From Burkholderiales bacterium (GTDB lineage: Bacteria > Pseudomonadota > Gammaproteobacteria > Burkholderiales > Burkholderiaceae_C): a stretch of DNA of 64,000 nucleotides. How positions within the stretch are numbered: position 1 is the stretch's first letter; every line of letters starts with the position of its first letter. A model generated the notes under the pieces. The model was not told the DNA's origin. It was given only the letters and a program-made list of their open reading frames with translations, and did no database searches. Below are positions 27,379 to 36,369 of the stretch, piece by piece. Both the position numbers and the translations under genes were made by a program. The stretch spans positions 44,250 to 108,249 of the forward strand of contig JAKFVA010000021.1 of assembly GCA_021732385.1 (NCBI GenBank), in the 5' to 3' direction.

Positions 27379-27432
27379 AAATATTTATTTAAGCAAAATC
27401 AATAACTTGCTTATTTCATTTCACCATATGAA

Positions 27433-27885
27433 TCATAAATTCTCATATTGAGAAAATTTGCTGCGCCGCACCCAATCGCCATCCGCAATTACCGGTCGGC
27501 CGTGTAATCGCTCAGGGTTGATCTCATAAACTAGGCAGGCTATGAGCTGACCAGCCAACTCAACCAGGCACTCGCGCTTGGCATACTCACCCCCGCCTTG
27601 CGGCAGGATGCCTTCAATCTCATCCAAACGCGCCTCAAGCGCAGGCGCAATGGCGTAAACCTCACCAACCACATCAGTTGCGGCACTGTTTGCACCAGCC
27701 AGCAGCAAGCCCGGATAAGCCCCAAGGTGGTACAACGTGCCGGCTAAGGCAGCGTGGCCCACATAACACGGCTCAGGCTTTAACTGCGTAATGTCATTTC
27801 GCTCACCTCGGCGCAAGGTGCCATAAATGAATACAAAACGCTCGCGTAAGCCGCCATCTTTAAGCGCCAGAGCCAGAGCGTCCAT
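27433..27885 (-). CDS. gamma-glutamylcyclotransferase-like (AIG2-like) protein
   Basis: About 150 residues. It starts with RFVFIYGTLRRGERND, where YGTLRxG is the substrate-binding loop of the GGCT/AIG2 fold, followed by LYHLGAYPGLLL and VVGEVYAI. The catalytic Glu likely lies in LDEIEGI. Substrates in this family vary (gamma-glutamyl peptides or amines). I chose the ATG at 27885 because GAGG sits eight bases upstream; an ATG at 27903 would overlap the rraA stop. It is probably cotranscribed with rraA. Confidence 0.82.
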   Translation of the reverse strand: MDALALALKDGGLRERFVFIYGTLRRGERNDITQLKPEPCYVGHAALAGTLYHLGAYPGLLLAGANSAATDVVGEVYAIAPALEARLDEIEGILPQGGGEYAKRECLVELAGQLIACLVYEINPERLHGRPVIADGDWVRRSKFSQYENL

Positions 27886-27895
27886 GCCGCCGACC

Positions 27896-28438
27896 TCAGG
27901 CATGGAGCGCCTGGTCGCTGACCAAGATGCCATCTTCATCGGCATACAGCCAGTCGCCAGGGCGCACCCACACCCCTTGAATTTGCACCGCCACGCCGCG
28001 TTCGCCCTGGTTGCGCTTTTCGGTCGGCAAAGGCAAACTGGCCAGTGCGCGCAGGCCCAACGGCAAAGCCGCCAGTTCAGCAACATCTCGGATACAGCCG
28101 TCTACCACCACACCAGCCCAGCCATTGCGTACCGCCGCAGCAGCCAAATTACCACCCACCAGCGCACGGCGTAGCGAAGCACCACCATCCACCACCAGCA
28201 CGCAGGCCACACGGCCGGCAGGCGTATCAAGCCACCCCGGCTCGTCCAATGCGGCCTTGACCAACGAGTTGTCCTCAAAACACCTGACTGTGACCACCGG
28301 CCCGGCAAATTTGACCTGCCCACCATAAGCTTTGAACACCGGCGGCAACACCCGCAAGGCCTCGCCCAACTGGGTTTTATGACCATCACACAGATCGCAG
28401 GTACTGAAAGACACCAAAAAATTGGGGCTTGAATTCAT
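27896..28438 (-). CDS. rraA: RraA-family protein (RNase E activity regulator / HMG aldolase-like)
   Basis: 180 residues, with ATCDL-like FSTCDLCDG, AGPVVTVRCFEDNSLVKAAL, VLVVDGGASLRRALVGGNLA and GVVVDGCIRDVAEL. The last, with its GxxRD Arg and Asp, is shared by RraA regulators and 4-hydroxy-4-methyl-2-oxoglutarate aldolases. In E. coli RraA binds RNase E and slows mRNA decay; the short form seen here fits the regulator subgroup better than the longer aldolases. It overlaps or abuts the GGCT-like gene downstream. Confidence 0.88.
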   Translation of the reverse strand: MNSSPNFLVSFSTCDLCDGHKTQLGEALRVLPPVFKAYGGQVKFAGPVVTVRCFEDNSLVKAALDEPGWLDTPAGRVACVLVVDGGASLRRALVGGNLAAAAVRNGWAGVVVDGCIRDVAELAALPLGLRALASLPLPTEKRNQGERGVAVQIQGVWVRPGDWLYADEDGILVSDQALHA

Positions 28439-28670
28439 AGGTAAATAGCTAAAAACAGATGGCTAGTGAACGCCAAGGAAAGACACCAAGGACAACCAGT
28501 ATCAATTATGAGAGCGCTCCAGCCAGCCACAACACCGAAAAAAACAACACCTCCCAGTGAAAAAAGCGTTTTCTCCCTAGGAAAGCGCGGTTTTCTCCAT
28601 TAGCATGCGCATAGCCAGTGAAAAAGAGATTTTTCATTGGTGGATTCTCAACTCCGACAAGGAAAATACC

Positions 28671-29117
28671 ATGGCAACTGCAAAAAAAGCACCGGCTAAA
28701 AAAGCGCCCGCAAAGAAGGCTGCTCCGGCAAAGAAAGTAGCGGCTAAAAAAGCCGCGCCTGCTAAAAAGGTAGCGGCTAAAAAAGCGCCTGCCAAAAAGG
28801 CGGCTCCAGCCAAGAAAGTTGCTGCCAAAAAAGTAGCAGCCAAAAAGGCCCCTGCCGTCAAGAAGCCACGCAAGGTCAACGCCGCTTTCATGAAAGCCAT
28901 GACCCCCAGCGCCGCTTTGGCTGCTGTGGTGGGTGCCACACCACTGCCACGCACCGAGGTGGTTCGCAAGCTGTGGGTCTACATCAAGGCCAACAAGTTG
29001 CAAGACGCGGTCAACAAGCGCATGGTCAACGCTGACGCCAAGCTGAAAGAGATTTTCGGCAAGGCCCAGGTGTCGATGTTTGAAATTGCCAGCCTGATTG
29101 GCAAGCACATCAAATAA
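28671..29117 (+). CDS. histone H1-like/SWIB-domain DNA-binding protein
   Basis: 148 residues from an ATG preceded by AAGGA. The first 65 residues are Lys/Ala/Pro repeats (AKKAPAKKAAPAKKVAAKK), like histone H1 tails and bacterial HctB/AlgP-type proteins, and would bind DNA electrostatically. The C-terminal 80 residues form a SWIB/MDM2 domain (TEVVRKLWVYIKANKLQD, then IFGKAQVSMFEIASLIGKHI). The fusion is seen in Chlamydiae and Burkholderiales. It probably belongs to the nucleoid. A strong bidirectional terminator follows. Confidence 0.88.
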   Translation: MATAKKAPAKKAPAKKAAPAKKVAAKKAAPAKKVAAKKAPAKKAAPAKKVAAKKVAAKKAPAVKKPRKVNAAFMKAMTPSAALAAVVGATPLPRTEVVRKLWVYIKANKLQDAVNKRMVNADAKLKEIFGKAQVSMFEIASLIGKHIK

Positions 29118-29138
29118 ACCAGCACCAAAGTGCCAATT

Positions 29139-29166
29139 AAAAAAGCCAGCGCAAGCTGGCTTTTTT
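29139..29166. terminator. bidirectional rho-independent terminator
   Basis: AAAAAAGCCAGC-GCAA-GCTGGCTTTTTT: a 6-bp GC stem extended by A/T pairs, with a T run on either strand. It serves the SWIB gene on the plus strand and the convergent MFS gene on the minus strand. Confidence 0.9.
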
Positions 29167-29195
29167 ATGGCCGGGTAACTTACTGTGGCGTTTTC

Positions 29196-30479
29196 TCAAA
29201 CAGCCATCCCCGCTTGGGATGCAGCCAGCGCAGTGCGGCGCCCGACCACTAAAGCCGCCGCCACCGCCAGCAGCAGCACGCCAGCAGCCCCAACCAGCGT
29301 GAGGCTGAAATACCCCTTGTCCATCAGGGCACCAAACAGCAGAGGGGCCAGCGCAAAGCCCACATCCAATCCCGAGTACACCGTGCCGTAGACGCGGCCC
29401 GTGGCCCCCTTGGGCGTGGCTTTTTTAATCATCATGTCGCGCGACGGTCCACCTATACCGACAGCAAAGCCAGTGGCTGCCAGCAGCACCAGCGTGGCTG
29501 TGGTGCCCAGCCAGCCCGAGGCACAAAGCATTAGGCACAAGGCACCCAATGCCATGCAGCCAGCCACCACCCGTTCACTGGCCAGCGCCATGCGGGCCGC
29601 TACAAAACCGCCAACCAAGATGCCCAATGCACCACACACCATGTAGGCGGCAACCGTTAGCGCGGCTTGCTGCAAGCTAACGCCATGCAAAGCCTGCAAG
29701 ATGGAAGCACCATAGGTTTGCACCACCGCCAGCGTCATGGTTGAGAGCAGAAAAAAGCCAAAACACCACCAAATGACCGGCAGTTTAAGAAACGCCAAGT
29801 CGGATTCGACCCGCCCTGAACTGGCGCTACCTAACTCGCCAGGCGAACGGCGGGCCACCACTTCGGTGCCGAGATGAGTGCGGTGGAAAAACAGGATGCC
29901 CAATACCAGCAACATCAAGCCCGCGGCGGCCCAATACGCCACACGCCAATTGGCCCAAGTGGCAATGCCAACAAAAAACGCCGACGCCACTGCCCAACCC
30001 AGGTTGCCGGTGATGCCGTGCACGCTGAAGGCGTACCCCAGACGCGGCGTGGATACACGCTGATTCAAGATGGTGAAGTCCACCGGGTGAAACGAGGCAT
30101 TGCCCAAACCAGCCAGCACCGACACCGCAATCAGGCTGTTGTACCCCTGCGCCGTAGCAGCCACCACGCAAGCCAGTACAAACATACCAAACGAGGCAAA
30201 CAACACAGGCCGCGCACCGACGCGGTCCACCACAAAACCGGCTAAGGACTGTCCCACGCCCGAGACCAGAAAAAATACCGAAGTCAGCAAACCGAGTTGG
30301 GTAAACGTCAAGCCAAAGTCGACGATGAATAACGGAAACAGCGGCGACAGCAGCATGTGCGCAAAGTGCGAACTGGCATGCGCCAGCCCAACCAGGCCCA
30401 TGACAGTGGCGTCCTGACGCAGTGGTGTGCCGCTAACCGCAGATGGATGAACTGTTGGAGAGGAAACGACAGCACTCAT
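29196..30479 (-). CDS. MFS transporter, fosmidomycin-resistance (Fsr)-like
   Basis: 427 residues with about 12 membrane helices. The N-terminal pattern GLAHASSHFAHMLLSPLFPL resembles the Fsr subgroup of drug efflux MFS proteins. FVVDRVGARPVLF gives the cytoplasmic loop 2-3 motif and GGPSRDMMIKKATPKGATGR a conserved loop in the second half. It is probably a proton-driven exporter in the inner membrane; the substrate is unknown. Convergent with the SWIB gene; repeat copy D lies upstream. Confidence 0.85.
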   Translation of the reverse strand: MSAVVSSPTVHPSAVSGTPLRQDATVMGLVGLAHASSHFAHMLLSPLFPLFIVDFGLTFTQLGLLTSVFFLVSGVGQSLAGFVVDRVGARPVLFASFGMFVLACVVAATAQGYNSLIAVSVLAGLGNASFHPVDFTILNQRVSTPRLGYAFSVHGITGNLGWAVASAFFVGIATWANWRVAYWAAAGLMLLVLGILFFHRTHLGTEVVARRSPGELGSASSGRVESDLAFLKLPVIWWCFGFFLLSTMTLAVVQTYGASILQALHGVSLQQAALTVAAYMVCGALGILVGGFVAARMALASERVVAGCMALGALCLMLCASGWLGTTATLVLLAATGFAVGIGGPSRDMMIKKATPKGATGRVYGTVYSGLDVGFALAPLLFGALMDKGYFSLTLVGAAGVLLLAVAAALVVGRRTALAASQAGMAV

Positions 30480-30585
30480 GCAGGCGATCTTAGGGGATTA
30501 GCCGCCTCTACGCTGCCGCCCTCGCGACGCTTTTTGGTGTTGCCCGAGCGCAAAACTACTGCACAACCAATATTTTTGCTTTTTT

Positions 30586-30670
30586 GGCCATTTTTTAGGC
30601 ATCAAATCATGGTTTTACTCATGATTGACGTGCGGGTAACGCTATGATTTTTTACTGTATATTTAATAGC
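30586..30670 (-). repeat. 85-bp dispersed element, copy D
   Basis: On the minus strand it begins GCTATTAAATATACAGTAAA, carries ATAGCGTTACCCGCACGT and ends CCTAAAAAATGGCC. It starts 20 bases after the stop of the small gene behind clpB, in the same orientation. Confidence 0.85.
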
Positions 30671-30689
30671 AAAATATGGCCGCCACACT

Positions 30690-30995
30690 CTAACTTCGAG
30701 GTGGTTTGGCCTGCACATCGGTCACATCCGTCAAGCGGTCGCGCTGCGCTGCAGGCACGTTGCGCTCGGGAACCGCGCGCTCGCCCTGCCTGCCCCGAAA
30801 CACATGCTCAAACCCGGCACGCGGGTCAAACCGCATCACAAACGGCGTAACCGGCTGGCCACTCAGTTTGGCCCACAACACACGCAGACCCCAGAAAACC
30901 AGCAGCAGCAACGCTGCCAGTGCAATGCTGGCAGCCACCACCAAGCCTGTCAGCAAAAGCAGCAGGCGCAGCAGAAAACTCAAAACGTTTTGCAT
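30690..30995 (-). CDS. small membrane protein of unknown function, coupled to clpB
   Basis: 101 residues with one or two hydrophobic helices (LLRLLLLLTGLVVAASIALA to LLLLVFWGLRVLW), then a charged C-terminal half with Arg-rich stretches. I do not recognise a family. Its ATG overlaps the clpB stop codon (TGATG), so it is translationally coupled to clpB and likely induced with it on heat shock. The protein lacks catalytic-looking motifs. Confidence 0.7.
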   Translation of the reverse strand: MQNVLSFLLRLLLLLTGLVVAASIALAALLLLVFWGLRVLWAKLSGQPVTPFVMRFDPRAGFEHVFRGRQGERAVPERNVPAAQRDRLTDVTDVQAKPPRS

Positions 30996-33613
30996 CAGGC
31001 CAATGCTAACTCGCTCAAAGCCGCAGCAGCAAACTGGAATACGCCAGGCGCGTGAATCGGATCAACGCTGACCGCAATCGTGCTCTTGGGTGGGAATTTG
31101 CCTTCCAGCATCAGCTTGGACAGCGGGTTTTCAATCCGCTGCTGGATTGCGCGCTTGAGCGGGCGGGCACCAAACACCGGATCGAAACCCACTTTGGCCA
31201 GTTCAGCCAGCGCAGCAGCCGACACGTCGAGTTTTAAATCCATTTTTTCCAGCCGCTTTTGCAAAATGCCCAGTTGAATACCCGCAATCTTTTCAATATG
31301 CTGCGCGTCCAGCGCGTGAAACACCACGGTCTCGTCAATGCGGTTCAAAAACTCGGGGCGGAAATGGCTTTTCAGTTCGTCCCACACAGCCTCTTTAATC
31401 TCCTCATAGGGCTTGCCCACCATGGCCTGGATCAACGGGCTGCCGATATTGCTGGTCATCACGATCACGGTGTTTTTGAAGTCAACGGTGCGGCCCTGGC
31501 CGTCGGTCAGGCGGCCGTCATCTAGCACTTGCAGCAGCACGTTGAACACATCGGGATGCGCTTTTTCCACCTCGTCGAGCAACACCACGCTGTAGGGCTT
31601 GCGCCGCACGGCCTCAGTTAGGCCGCCGCCCTCTTCGTAGCCCACATAGCCGGGCGGCGCGCCAATCAGGCGGGCCACGCTATGCTTTTCCATGAACTCG
31701 CTCATGTCGATGCGAATCAGGTGGTCTTCGCTGTCAAACAAAAAGCCCGCCAACGCCTTGCACAGCTCGGTTTTGCCCACACCAGTAGGGCCAAGAAACA
31801 AGAAACTGCCCGTAGGGCGATTGGGGTCTGAAAGCCCTGAGCGCGAGCGGCGGATCGCGTTGGCTACCGCGCCAATGGCCTCGTCCTGGCCCACCACACG
31901 CTGGTGCAGGTGCTGCTCCATCACCAGCAGTTTGTCGCGCTCGCCCTGCATGAGTTTGGCTACCGGGATGCCGGTGGCGCGCGCCACCACTTCGGCAATT
32001 TCTTCCGCGCCGACTTGCGTGCGAAGCAACTGCGGCTTGCCGCTGGTGCCTTTGCTTTCTTCGCTGGCTTGCGCTTCCTTGAGTTTTTTCTCTAATTCAG
32101 GTAGCTTGCCGTATTGGAGCTCGGCAACTTTGTTGAAGTCGCCCTTGCGCGTCAATTCTTCAATCTGGAAACGGGTTTTTTCAATTGCCTCCATCACCGT
32201 GGCCGAGCCCTGGGCTTGGGCTTTTTCGGCCTTCCAGATTTCGTCCAGATCGGCAATTTCCTTTTGCAGGCGGGCAATTTCCTCTTCAATCAACACAAAG
32301 CGTTTTTTCGACGATTCGTCTTTTTCGCGCTTGACCGCCTCACGCTCGATTTGCAACTGAATCAAACGGCGGTCTAGTTTGTCCATGACCTCAGGCTTGG
32401 AGTCCATCTCAATTTTGATTTTGCTGGCAGCCTCGTCGATCAAATCAATTGCCTTGTCGGGCAAAAAGCGGTCGGTGATGTAGCGGTGGCTAAGCTCGGC
32501 AGCGGCCACAATGGCCGGGTCGGTAATCTGCACGCCGTGGTGTACTTCGTACTTTTCCTGCAAGCCGCGCAGGATGGCAATGGTGGCTTCCACGGTGGGC
32601 TCGCCTACCAGAATTTTCTGAAAACGCCGCTCAAGCGCCGCGTCTTTTTCAATGTATTTGCGGTATTCATCCAGCGTGGTCGCGCCCACGCAGTGCAGCT
32701 CGCCGCGGGCCAGCGCGGGCTTGAGCATATTGCCCGCGTCCATCGCGCCTTCGGCCTTGCCCGCACCCACCATGGTGTGCAGTTCGTCAATAAAAACAAT
32801 GGTCTGACCTTCGTCTTTGGCCAACTCTTTCAACACCGTTTTCAGCCGCTCCTCAAACTCACCGCGAAATTTTGCACCTGCCAACAATGCAGCCATATCC
32901 AGCGACAAAACCCGCTTGCCCTTAAGCGACTCAGGCACCTCGCCGGCCACAATGCGCTGCGCCAAGCCTTCGACAATCGCGGTTTTACCAACCCCTGGCT
33001 CGCCAATCAGCACCGGGTTGTTTTTGGTGCGACGCTGCAGCACCTGGATGGCGCGGCGAATCTCGTCGTCGCGGCCAATCACCGGGTCGAGCTTACCCAA
33101 GCGGGCGCGTTCGGTCAGGTCCATACAGTATTTTTTAAGCGCCTCGCGCTGGCCCTCGGCGTCTGCGGTGTTGACACCCTGGCCGCCGCGCACTGCAGCA
33201 ATTGCCGCCTCCAAGCTTTTGCGGCCAAGACCATTGGCACGCGCCAGCTGGCCCGCATCGCCTTTGTTGTCAGCCACGGCCAGCAAAAACAGTTCGCCCG
33301 AGATGAACTGGTCGCCACGCTTCAGGGCTTCCTTTTCTGTCGCTTGCAACAGCGTGCCCAGCTCGCGGCTGACCTGCACTTGTTCTTGGCCCTGCACTTG
33401 AGGAAGTTTTTGCATCGCTGCGTCGGCCGCAGCCTGCAAGCCAGCCAAATTAACCCCCGCTTTTTGCAGCAGCGCGCGTGGGCCGTCGTCTTGCCGCAGC
33501 ATGGCGACCAGCAGGTGCAGCGGCTCAATGTAGCCGCAATCGCCCGCCAGGGCCAACGATTGCGCGTCAGCCAGGGCTTCCTGGAACTTGGTGGTGAGTT
33601 TGTCCTGTCGCAT
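30995..33613 (-). CDS. clpB: ATP-dependent disaggregase ClpB
   Basis: Hexameric AAA+ chaperone that reactivates aggregated proteins with DnaK. It has 872 residues in the usual order: N domain, first AAA+ (Walker [10 protein letters not shown]), the middle coiled-coil domain (about 410-530), second AAA+ ([16 protein letters not shown]), C-terminal domain. The final Ala-rich tail ([13 protein letters not shown]) is longer than in E. coli. A sigma-32-type promoter lies about 80 bases upstream of the ATG. A small membrane-protein gene is coupled at the 3' end. Confidence 0.97.
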   Translation of the reverse strand: MRQDKLTTKFQEALADAQSLALAGDCGYIEPLHLLVAMLRQDDGPRALLQKAGVNLAGLQAAADAAMQKLPQVQGQEQVQVSRELGTLLQATEKEALKRGDQFISGELFLLAVADNKGDAGQLARANGLGRKSLEAAIAAVRGGQGVNTADAEGQREALKKYCMDLTERARLGKLDPVIGRDDEIRRAIQVLQRRTKNNPVLIGEPGVGKTAIVEGLAQRIVAGEVPESLKGKRVLSLDMAALLAGAKFRGEFEERLKTVLKELAKDEGQTIVFIDELHTMVGAGKAEGAMDAGNMLKPALARGELHCVGATTLDEYRKYIEKDAALERRFQKILVGEPTVEATIAILRGLQEKYEVHHGVQITDPAIVAAAELSHRYITDRFLPDKAIDLIDEAASKIKIEMDSKPEVMDKLDRRLIQLQIEREAVKREKDESSKKRFVLIEEEIARLQKEIADLDEIWKAEKAQAQGSATVMEAIEKTRFQIEELTRKGDFNKVAELQYGKLPELEKKLKEAQASEESKGTSGKPQLLRTQVGAEEIAEVVARATGIPVAKLMQGERDKLLVMEQHLHQRVVGQDEAIGAVANAIRRSRSGLSDPNRPTGSFLFLGPTGVGKTELCKALAGFLFDSEDHLIRIDMSEFMEKHSVARLIGAPPGYVGYEEGGGLTEAVRRKPYSVVLLDEVEKAHPDVFNVLLQVLDDGRLTDGQGRTVDFKNTVIVMTSNIGSPLIQAMVGKPYEEIKEAVWDELKSHFRPEFLNRIDETVVFHALDAQHIEKIAGIQLGILQKRLEKMDLKLDVSAAALAELAKVGFDPVFGARPLKRAIQQRIENPLSKLMLEGKFPPKSTIAVSVDPIHAPGVFQFAAAALSELALA

Positions 33614-33690
33614 GGATGCTCCGTGTCTTTTCAGGTCGTGACTGTTAAATGCGTTTGGCTAGCCACATGGGTGTTATGTGTATGGGTAGT

Positions 33691-33719
33691 AACTCGGGGC
33701 TGGCTGGTACTTTTTCAAG
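33691..33719 (-). promoter_or_regulatory. sigma-32 (heat-shock) promoter of clpB
   Basis: On the minus strand CTTGAA (33719-33714), a 14-base spacer, then CCCCGAGTT (33699-33691), close to the sigma-32 consensus CTTGAA-N13-15-CCCCATNT. The -35 box lies within a 7-bp perfect inverted repeat (GGTACTT-TTTC-AAGTACC). Confidence 0.8.
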
Positions 33720-33754
33720 TACCGTGGCTTTAACCGCATGGCTAAAATTCAAAC

Positions 33755-34342
33755 ATGAATGTGCATCAACTGTCTGTAACCTACCAGCCCGAGCAAGACC
33801 GGATTCTGGTTCGCGTCAACACCAAGCAGGCTGAAGAATTTCGCTTCTGGATGACGCGCCGCCTGACGCTGCAACTGTGGCCCGTGCTGCAGGAACTGGG
33901 TCAGCGGCGTTTGTTGGCAGCCGATGTAACGCTGCACCCTGGTACGGGACAAGACCCGATGCTCAATGACGATGCGTTGTCGATGCTGGCCGAGTTCAAA
34001 AAAGAAAAAATACTGAAAGACGCCGACTTCAAGACACCTTTCAAACCGCCCAGCGCCTGCCCCATGGGTGAAGCGCCACTGCTGTTAACTACAGTTGAAG
34101 TCAAGGCATTGCCCAACCTGGACTGCCGCCTGAGTTTGCGCGAAGACCTGCCCGGCGTGCAAAAAACACGGGGCTTTGAGCTCAAGTTGGTACCCGAACT
34201 AATGCAGGGTTTCATGCACTTGTATGAGGCCGCACTGGCAGCTTCAGGCTGGCGCGGTGAAGAGGCAGCCACAAGCGTCAACAACAGCATGCCGGAGCCT
34301 GAAACCTTTCACGCTCCAGCGCCAAAGTACTACTTGAATTGA
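33755..34342 (+). CDS. conserved protein of unknown function
   Basis: 195 residues, no signal peptide or membrane segment. The start MNVHQLSVTYQPEQDRILVR and the strand pattern suggest an alpha/beta soluble protein. FRFWMTRRLTLQLWPVLQEL is a conserved-looking amphipathic helix. I do not know a named family, though similar proteins are common beside clpB in Burkholderiales as far as I recall. It is divergent from clpB and overlaps the 3' end of moaE by 13 bases on the other strand. Confidence 0.75.
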   Translation: MNVHQLSVTYQPEQDRILVRVNTKQAEEFRFWMTRRLTLQLWPVLQELGQRRLLAADVTLHPGTGQDPMLNDDALSMLAEFKKEKILKDADFKTPFKPPSACPMGEAPLLLTTVEVKALPNLDCRLSLREDLPGVQKTRGFELKLVPELMQGFMHLYEAALAASGWRGEEAATSVNNSMPEPETFHAPAPKYYLN

Positions 34343-34809
34343 GGCAGAACAGGCAGCCCCCAGCGGGCAGCGGCTGCGTCATCACTTTGACGCGCATCAA
34401 CCCAACGCGCGCCTTGCGGAGTTTGCTCTTTCTTCCAAAACGGTGCCTGTGTTTTCAGGTAGTCCATCAGAAATTCGCAGGCCAGAAAACTCTGGCCCCG
34501 ATGCGCTGATGTCACCGCGACCAACACAATTTGTTCAAGCGGCTGCAGCAAGCCCACGCGGTGAATCACCCGGGCAGCGTAAATATCAAAGCGCTGCATG
34601 GCTTGGTCAATCATGGCTTCAATGGCTTTCTCCGTCATGCCGGGGTAATGCTCCAGCTCCATGCTGGCTACGGTACTGCCATCGTTGCGGTCACGTACCG
34701 TACCAATGAAGCTGCATACGGCCCCTACCCGCGGGTCTTGCAAACGCAGGGCTGCCACTTCATCGTTCAGGCTGAAGTCGGCGGTCTGTATGGCAACCCG
34801 TGCAGTCAT
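34330..34809 (-). CDS. moaE: molybdopterin synthase catalytic subunit
   Basis: With thiocarboxylated MoaD it inserts two sulfurs into precursor Z (cPMP) to make molybdopterin. It has 159 residues. Conserved parts are GAVCSFIGTVRDRNDGSTV, LEHYPGMTEKAI, IHRVGLLQPLEQIVLVAVTS-type sequence with HRG, and APFWKKEQTPQGARWVDA holding the active-site Lys residues. It begins two bases after moaD. The 3' ends of moaE and the convergent gene overlap by 13 bases. Confidence 0.96.
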   Translation of the reverse strand: MTARVAIQTADFSLNDEVAALRLQDPRVGAVCSFIGTVRDRNDGSTVASMELEHYPGMTEKAIEAMIDQAMQRFDIYAARVIHRVGLLQPLEQIVLVAVTSAHRGQSFLACEFLMDYLKTQAPFWKKEQTPQGARWVDARQSDDAAAARWGLPVLPQFK

Positions 34810-34811
34810 GG

Positions 34812-35063
34812 CTAGCCTCCCGTAACCGGCGGGAAAAACGCAACTTCGGCACCGTCATGCAGCGCCACCTGCTCGTCACTCATGACTTGACCCAGCGCAG
34901 CGCGTACCGCTTTGCCACGCGAGAGCGCTTCGGCATAGGCACCGCCACGGGCAATTAGCTCGTCACGCAACGCGGCCAAAGTGGGTGCCACTGTTTCCAA
35001 TGGCTCCTGAGCCTGTCCAATGGCCTCGCGAATCCCAGCGAAGTATTTAACGGTAATCTTCAT
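34812..35063 (-). CDS. moaD: molybdopterin synthase sulfur carrier subunit
   Basis: 83 residues with a ubiquitin-like fold, starting MKITVKYFAGIREAIGQAQE and ending VAFFPPVTGG. The C-terminal Gly-Gly is the site of adenylation and thiocarboxylate formation. I chose this ATG because the family begins here; the longer open frame overlaps moeA. It sits between moeA (10-base gap) and moaE. Confidence 0.95.
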   Translation of the reverse strand: MKITVKYFAGIREAIGQAQEPLETVAPTLAALRDELIARGGAYAEALSRGKAVRAALGQVMSDEQVALHDGAEVAFFPPVTGG

Positions 35064-35073
35064 AAGCAATACT

Positions 35074-36369
35074 TCAGTTAAACAGTTGTGCAAACGAGAT
35101 AAAGCGCACTGCGTCGCCATGTCCAATGGTTTGCCCAGCGGGGTTATCCACCAGCCCATCACCCCACACGGTTGATGTCAGCACGCCTGAGCTTTGATTG
35201 GGAAACAAGTCCAAGCCGCCAGCTGCGTTGCGCCTTACACGCAAAAATTCACGGCGTTTGTCGGCGCGTGGCCAACTGAAATGCGCAGGCAGTAGAACGC
35301 TGGGTTCGTGTACCTGGCTGGCACCTTGCAAAGCCAGTAAAAACGGCCGCACCAGCAATACAAATGTCACCAAACTGGATACCGGATTTCCGGGCAAACC
35401 CAAAAAATGCGCGGCACCAATTTTTCCGTAAGCAAATGGTTTGCCGGGTTTCATGGCCAGTTGCCACACATGCAGGCTGCCCAGCGCCTGCACCGCAGGC
35501 TTGATGTGGTCTTCCTCCCCGACAGACACACCGCCGCTGGTCAAAATCACATCATGCGCGGCGCTGGCCTCACGCAGGGCGTCAATGGTGGCCTCGCGCT
35601 GGTCGGGCACGATGCCCCGATCCGTCACAGCGCAGCCCAGCCGCTTGAGCAACGCCCTTAAAAAGAATCGGTTGGAGTTGTAAATGGTGCCCGGCTTCAT
35701 TTGCGCTGGCGCTACGCTGCCGGGCATGACCAGTTCGTCTCCAGTGGAAAAAATGGCTACCCTGGGCCGTCGCACCAGCGGCAATTGCGCCTGGCCAATG
35801 CCTGCTGCCAAGCCCAATGAGGCGGGGCTCAAACGCGCTCCGCGGCGCAGCACCACAGCGCCGCGGCTAACGTCTTCCCCGGCACGGCGAATCCATTGAC
35901 CGGGCTGCGGGGTTTGTGCAATGCGAATGCGAGGCAGCGCTGAATCAACCGACTGGGCTGGAAGTTCAGCCAGCAGTTCACAGTCTTCCTGCATGACCAC
36001 TGCATCAGCACCTGCCGGGATAGGCGCGCCGGTAAAAATCCGCGCCACCGTGCCCGGCTGCAAAGGGCTTCCCTCGCTGCCCGCTGCTATACGCTGGGAA
36101 ACTGACAATTGCGCTGCGGGGTTTTGTACGTCGCTGCAACGCACGGCGTAGCCATCCATTGAGCTGTTGTCTTGCGGTGGAATATGCAAGGGAGAGTGCA
36201 GGTCTTGCGCCAGCACGCGGCCGTCGGCCTCGAAGGTATCGACAAGTTCATATGCCGCAGCCACCCCGATTTCAGGCGTGGCAAACGACAGCAATTGCGC
36301 CAGCGCGTCATCCAGAGGCAACAGCGTGGGGCGCGGTGCGAGAAAAGCAGGCGAAGAACTGGCCGTCAT
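35074..36369 (-). CDS. moeA: molybdopterin molybdotransferase
   Basis: Inserts molybdate into adenylylated molybdopterin. It has 431 residues, with DNSSMDGYAVR, GSVAPAQMKPGTIYNSNRF, LTSGGVSVGEEDHI and LPGNPVSSLVTF, all typical MoeA motifs. Its ATG overlaps the mobB stop by four bases. The order is mobB-moeA-moaD-moaE; moaA, moaB/mog and moaC are not in the window. Confidence 0.97.
   Translation of the reverse strand: MTASSSPAFLAPRPTLLPLDDALAQLLSFATPEIGVAAAYELVDTFEADGRVLAQDLHSPLHIPPQDNSSMDGYAVRCSDVQNPAAQLSVSQRIAAGSEGSPLQPGTVARIFTGAPIPAGADAVVMQEDCELLAELPAQSVDSALPRIRIAQTPQPGQWIRRAGEDVSRGAVVLRRGARLSPASLGLAAGIGQAQLPLVRRPRVAIFSTGDELVMPGSVAPAQMKPGTIYNSNRFFLRALLKRLGCAVTDRGIVPDQREATIDALREASAAHDVILTSGGVSVGEEDHIKPAVQALGSLHVWQLAMKPGKPFAYGKIGAAHFLGLPGNPVSSLVTFVLLVRPFLLALQGASQVHEPSVLLPAHFSWPRADKRREFLRVRRNAAGGLDLFPNQSSGVLTSTVWGDGLVDNPAGQTIGHGDAVRFISFAQLFN

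Noticed and set aside
28554..28640. Short direct repeats (CAGTGAAAAA, GTTTTCTCC) upstream of the SWIB gene
   Set aside because: Too short and irregular to call a regulatory array; could be chance in A-rich DNA.
28671..28860. Tandem Lys/Ala codon repeats considered as a minisatellite or CRISPR-like array
   Set aside because: The repeats are in frame and form the histone-like tail of the SWIB protein; there are no spacers of constant length.
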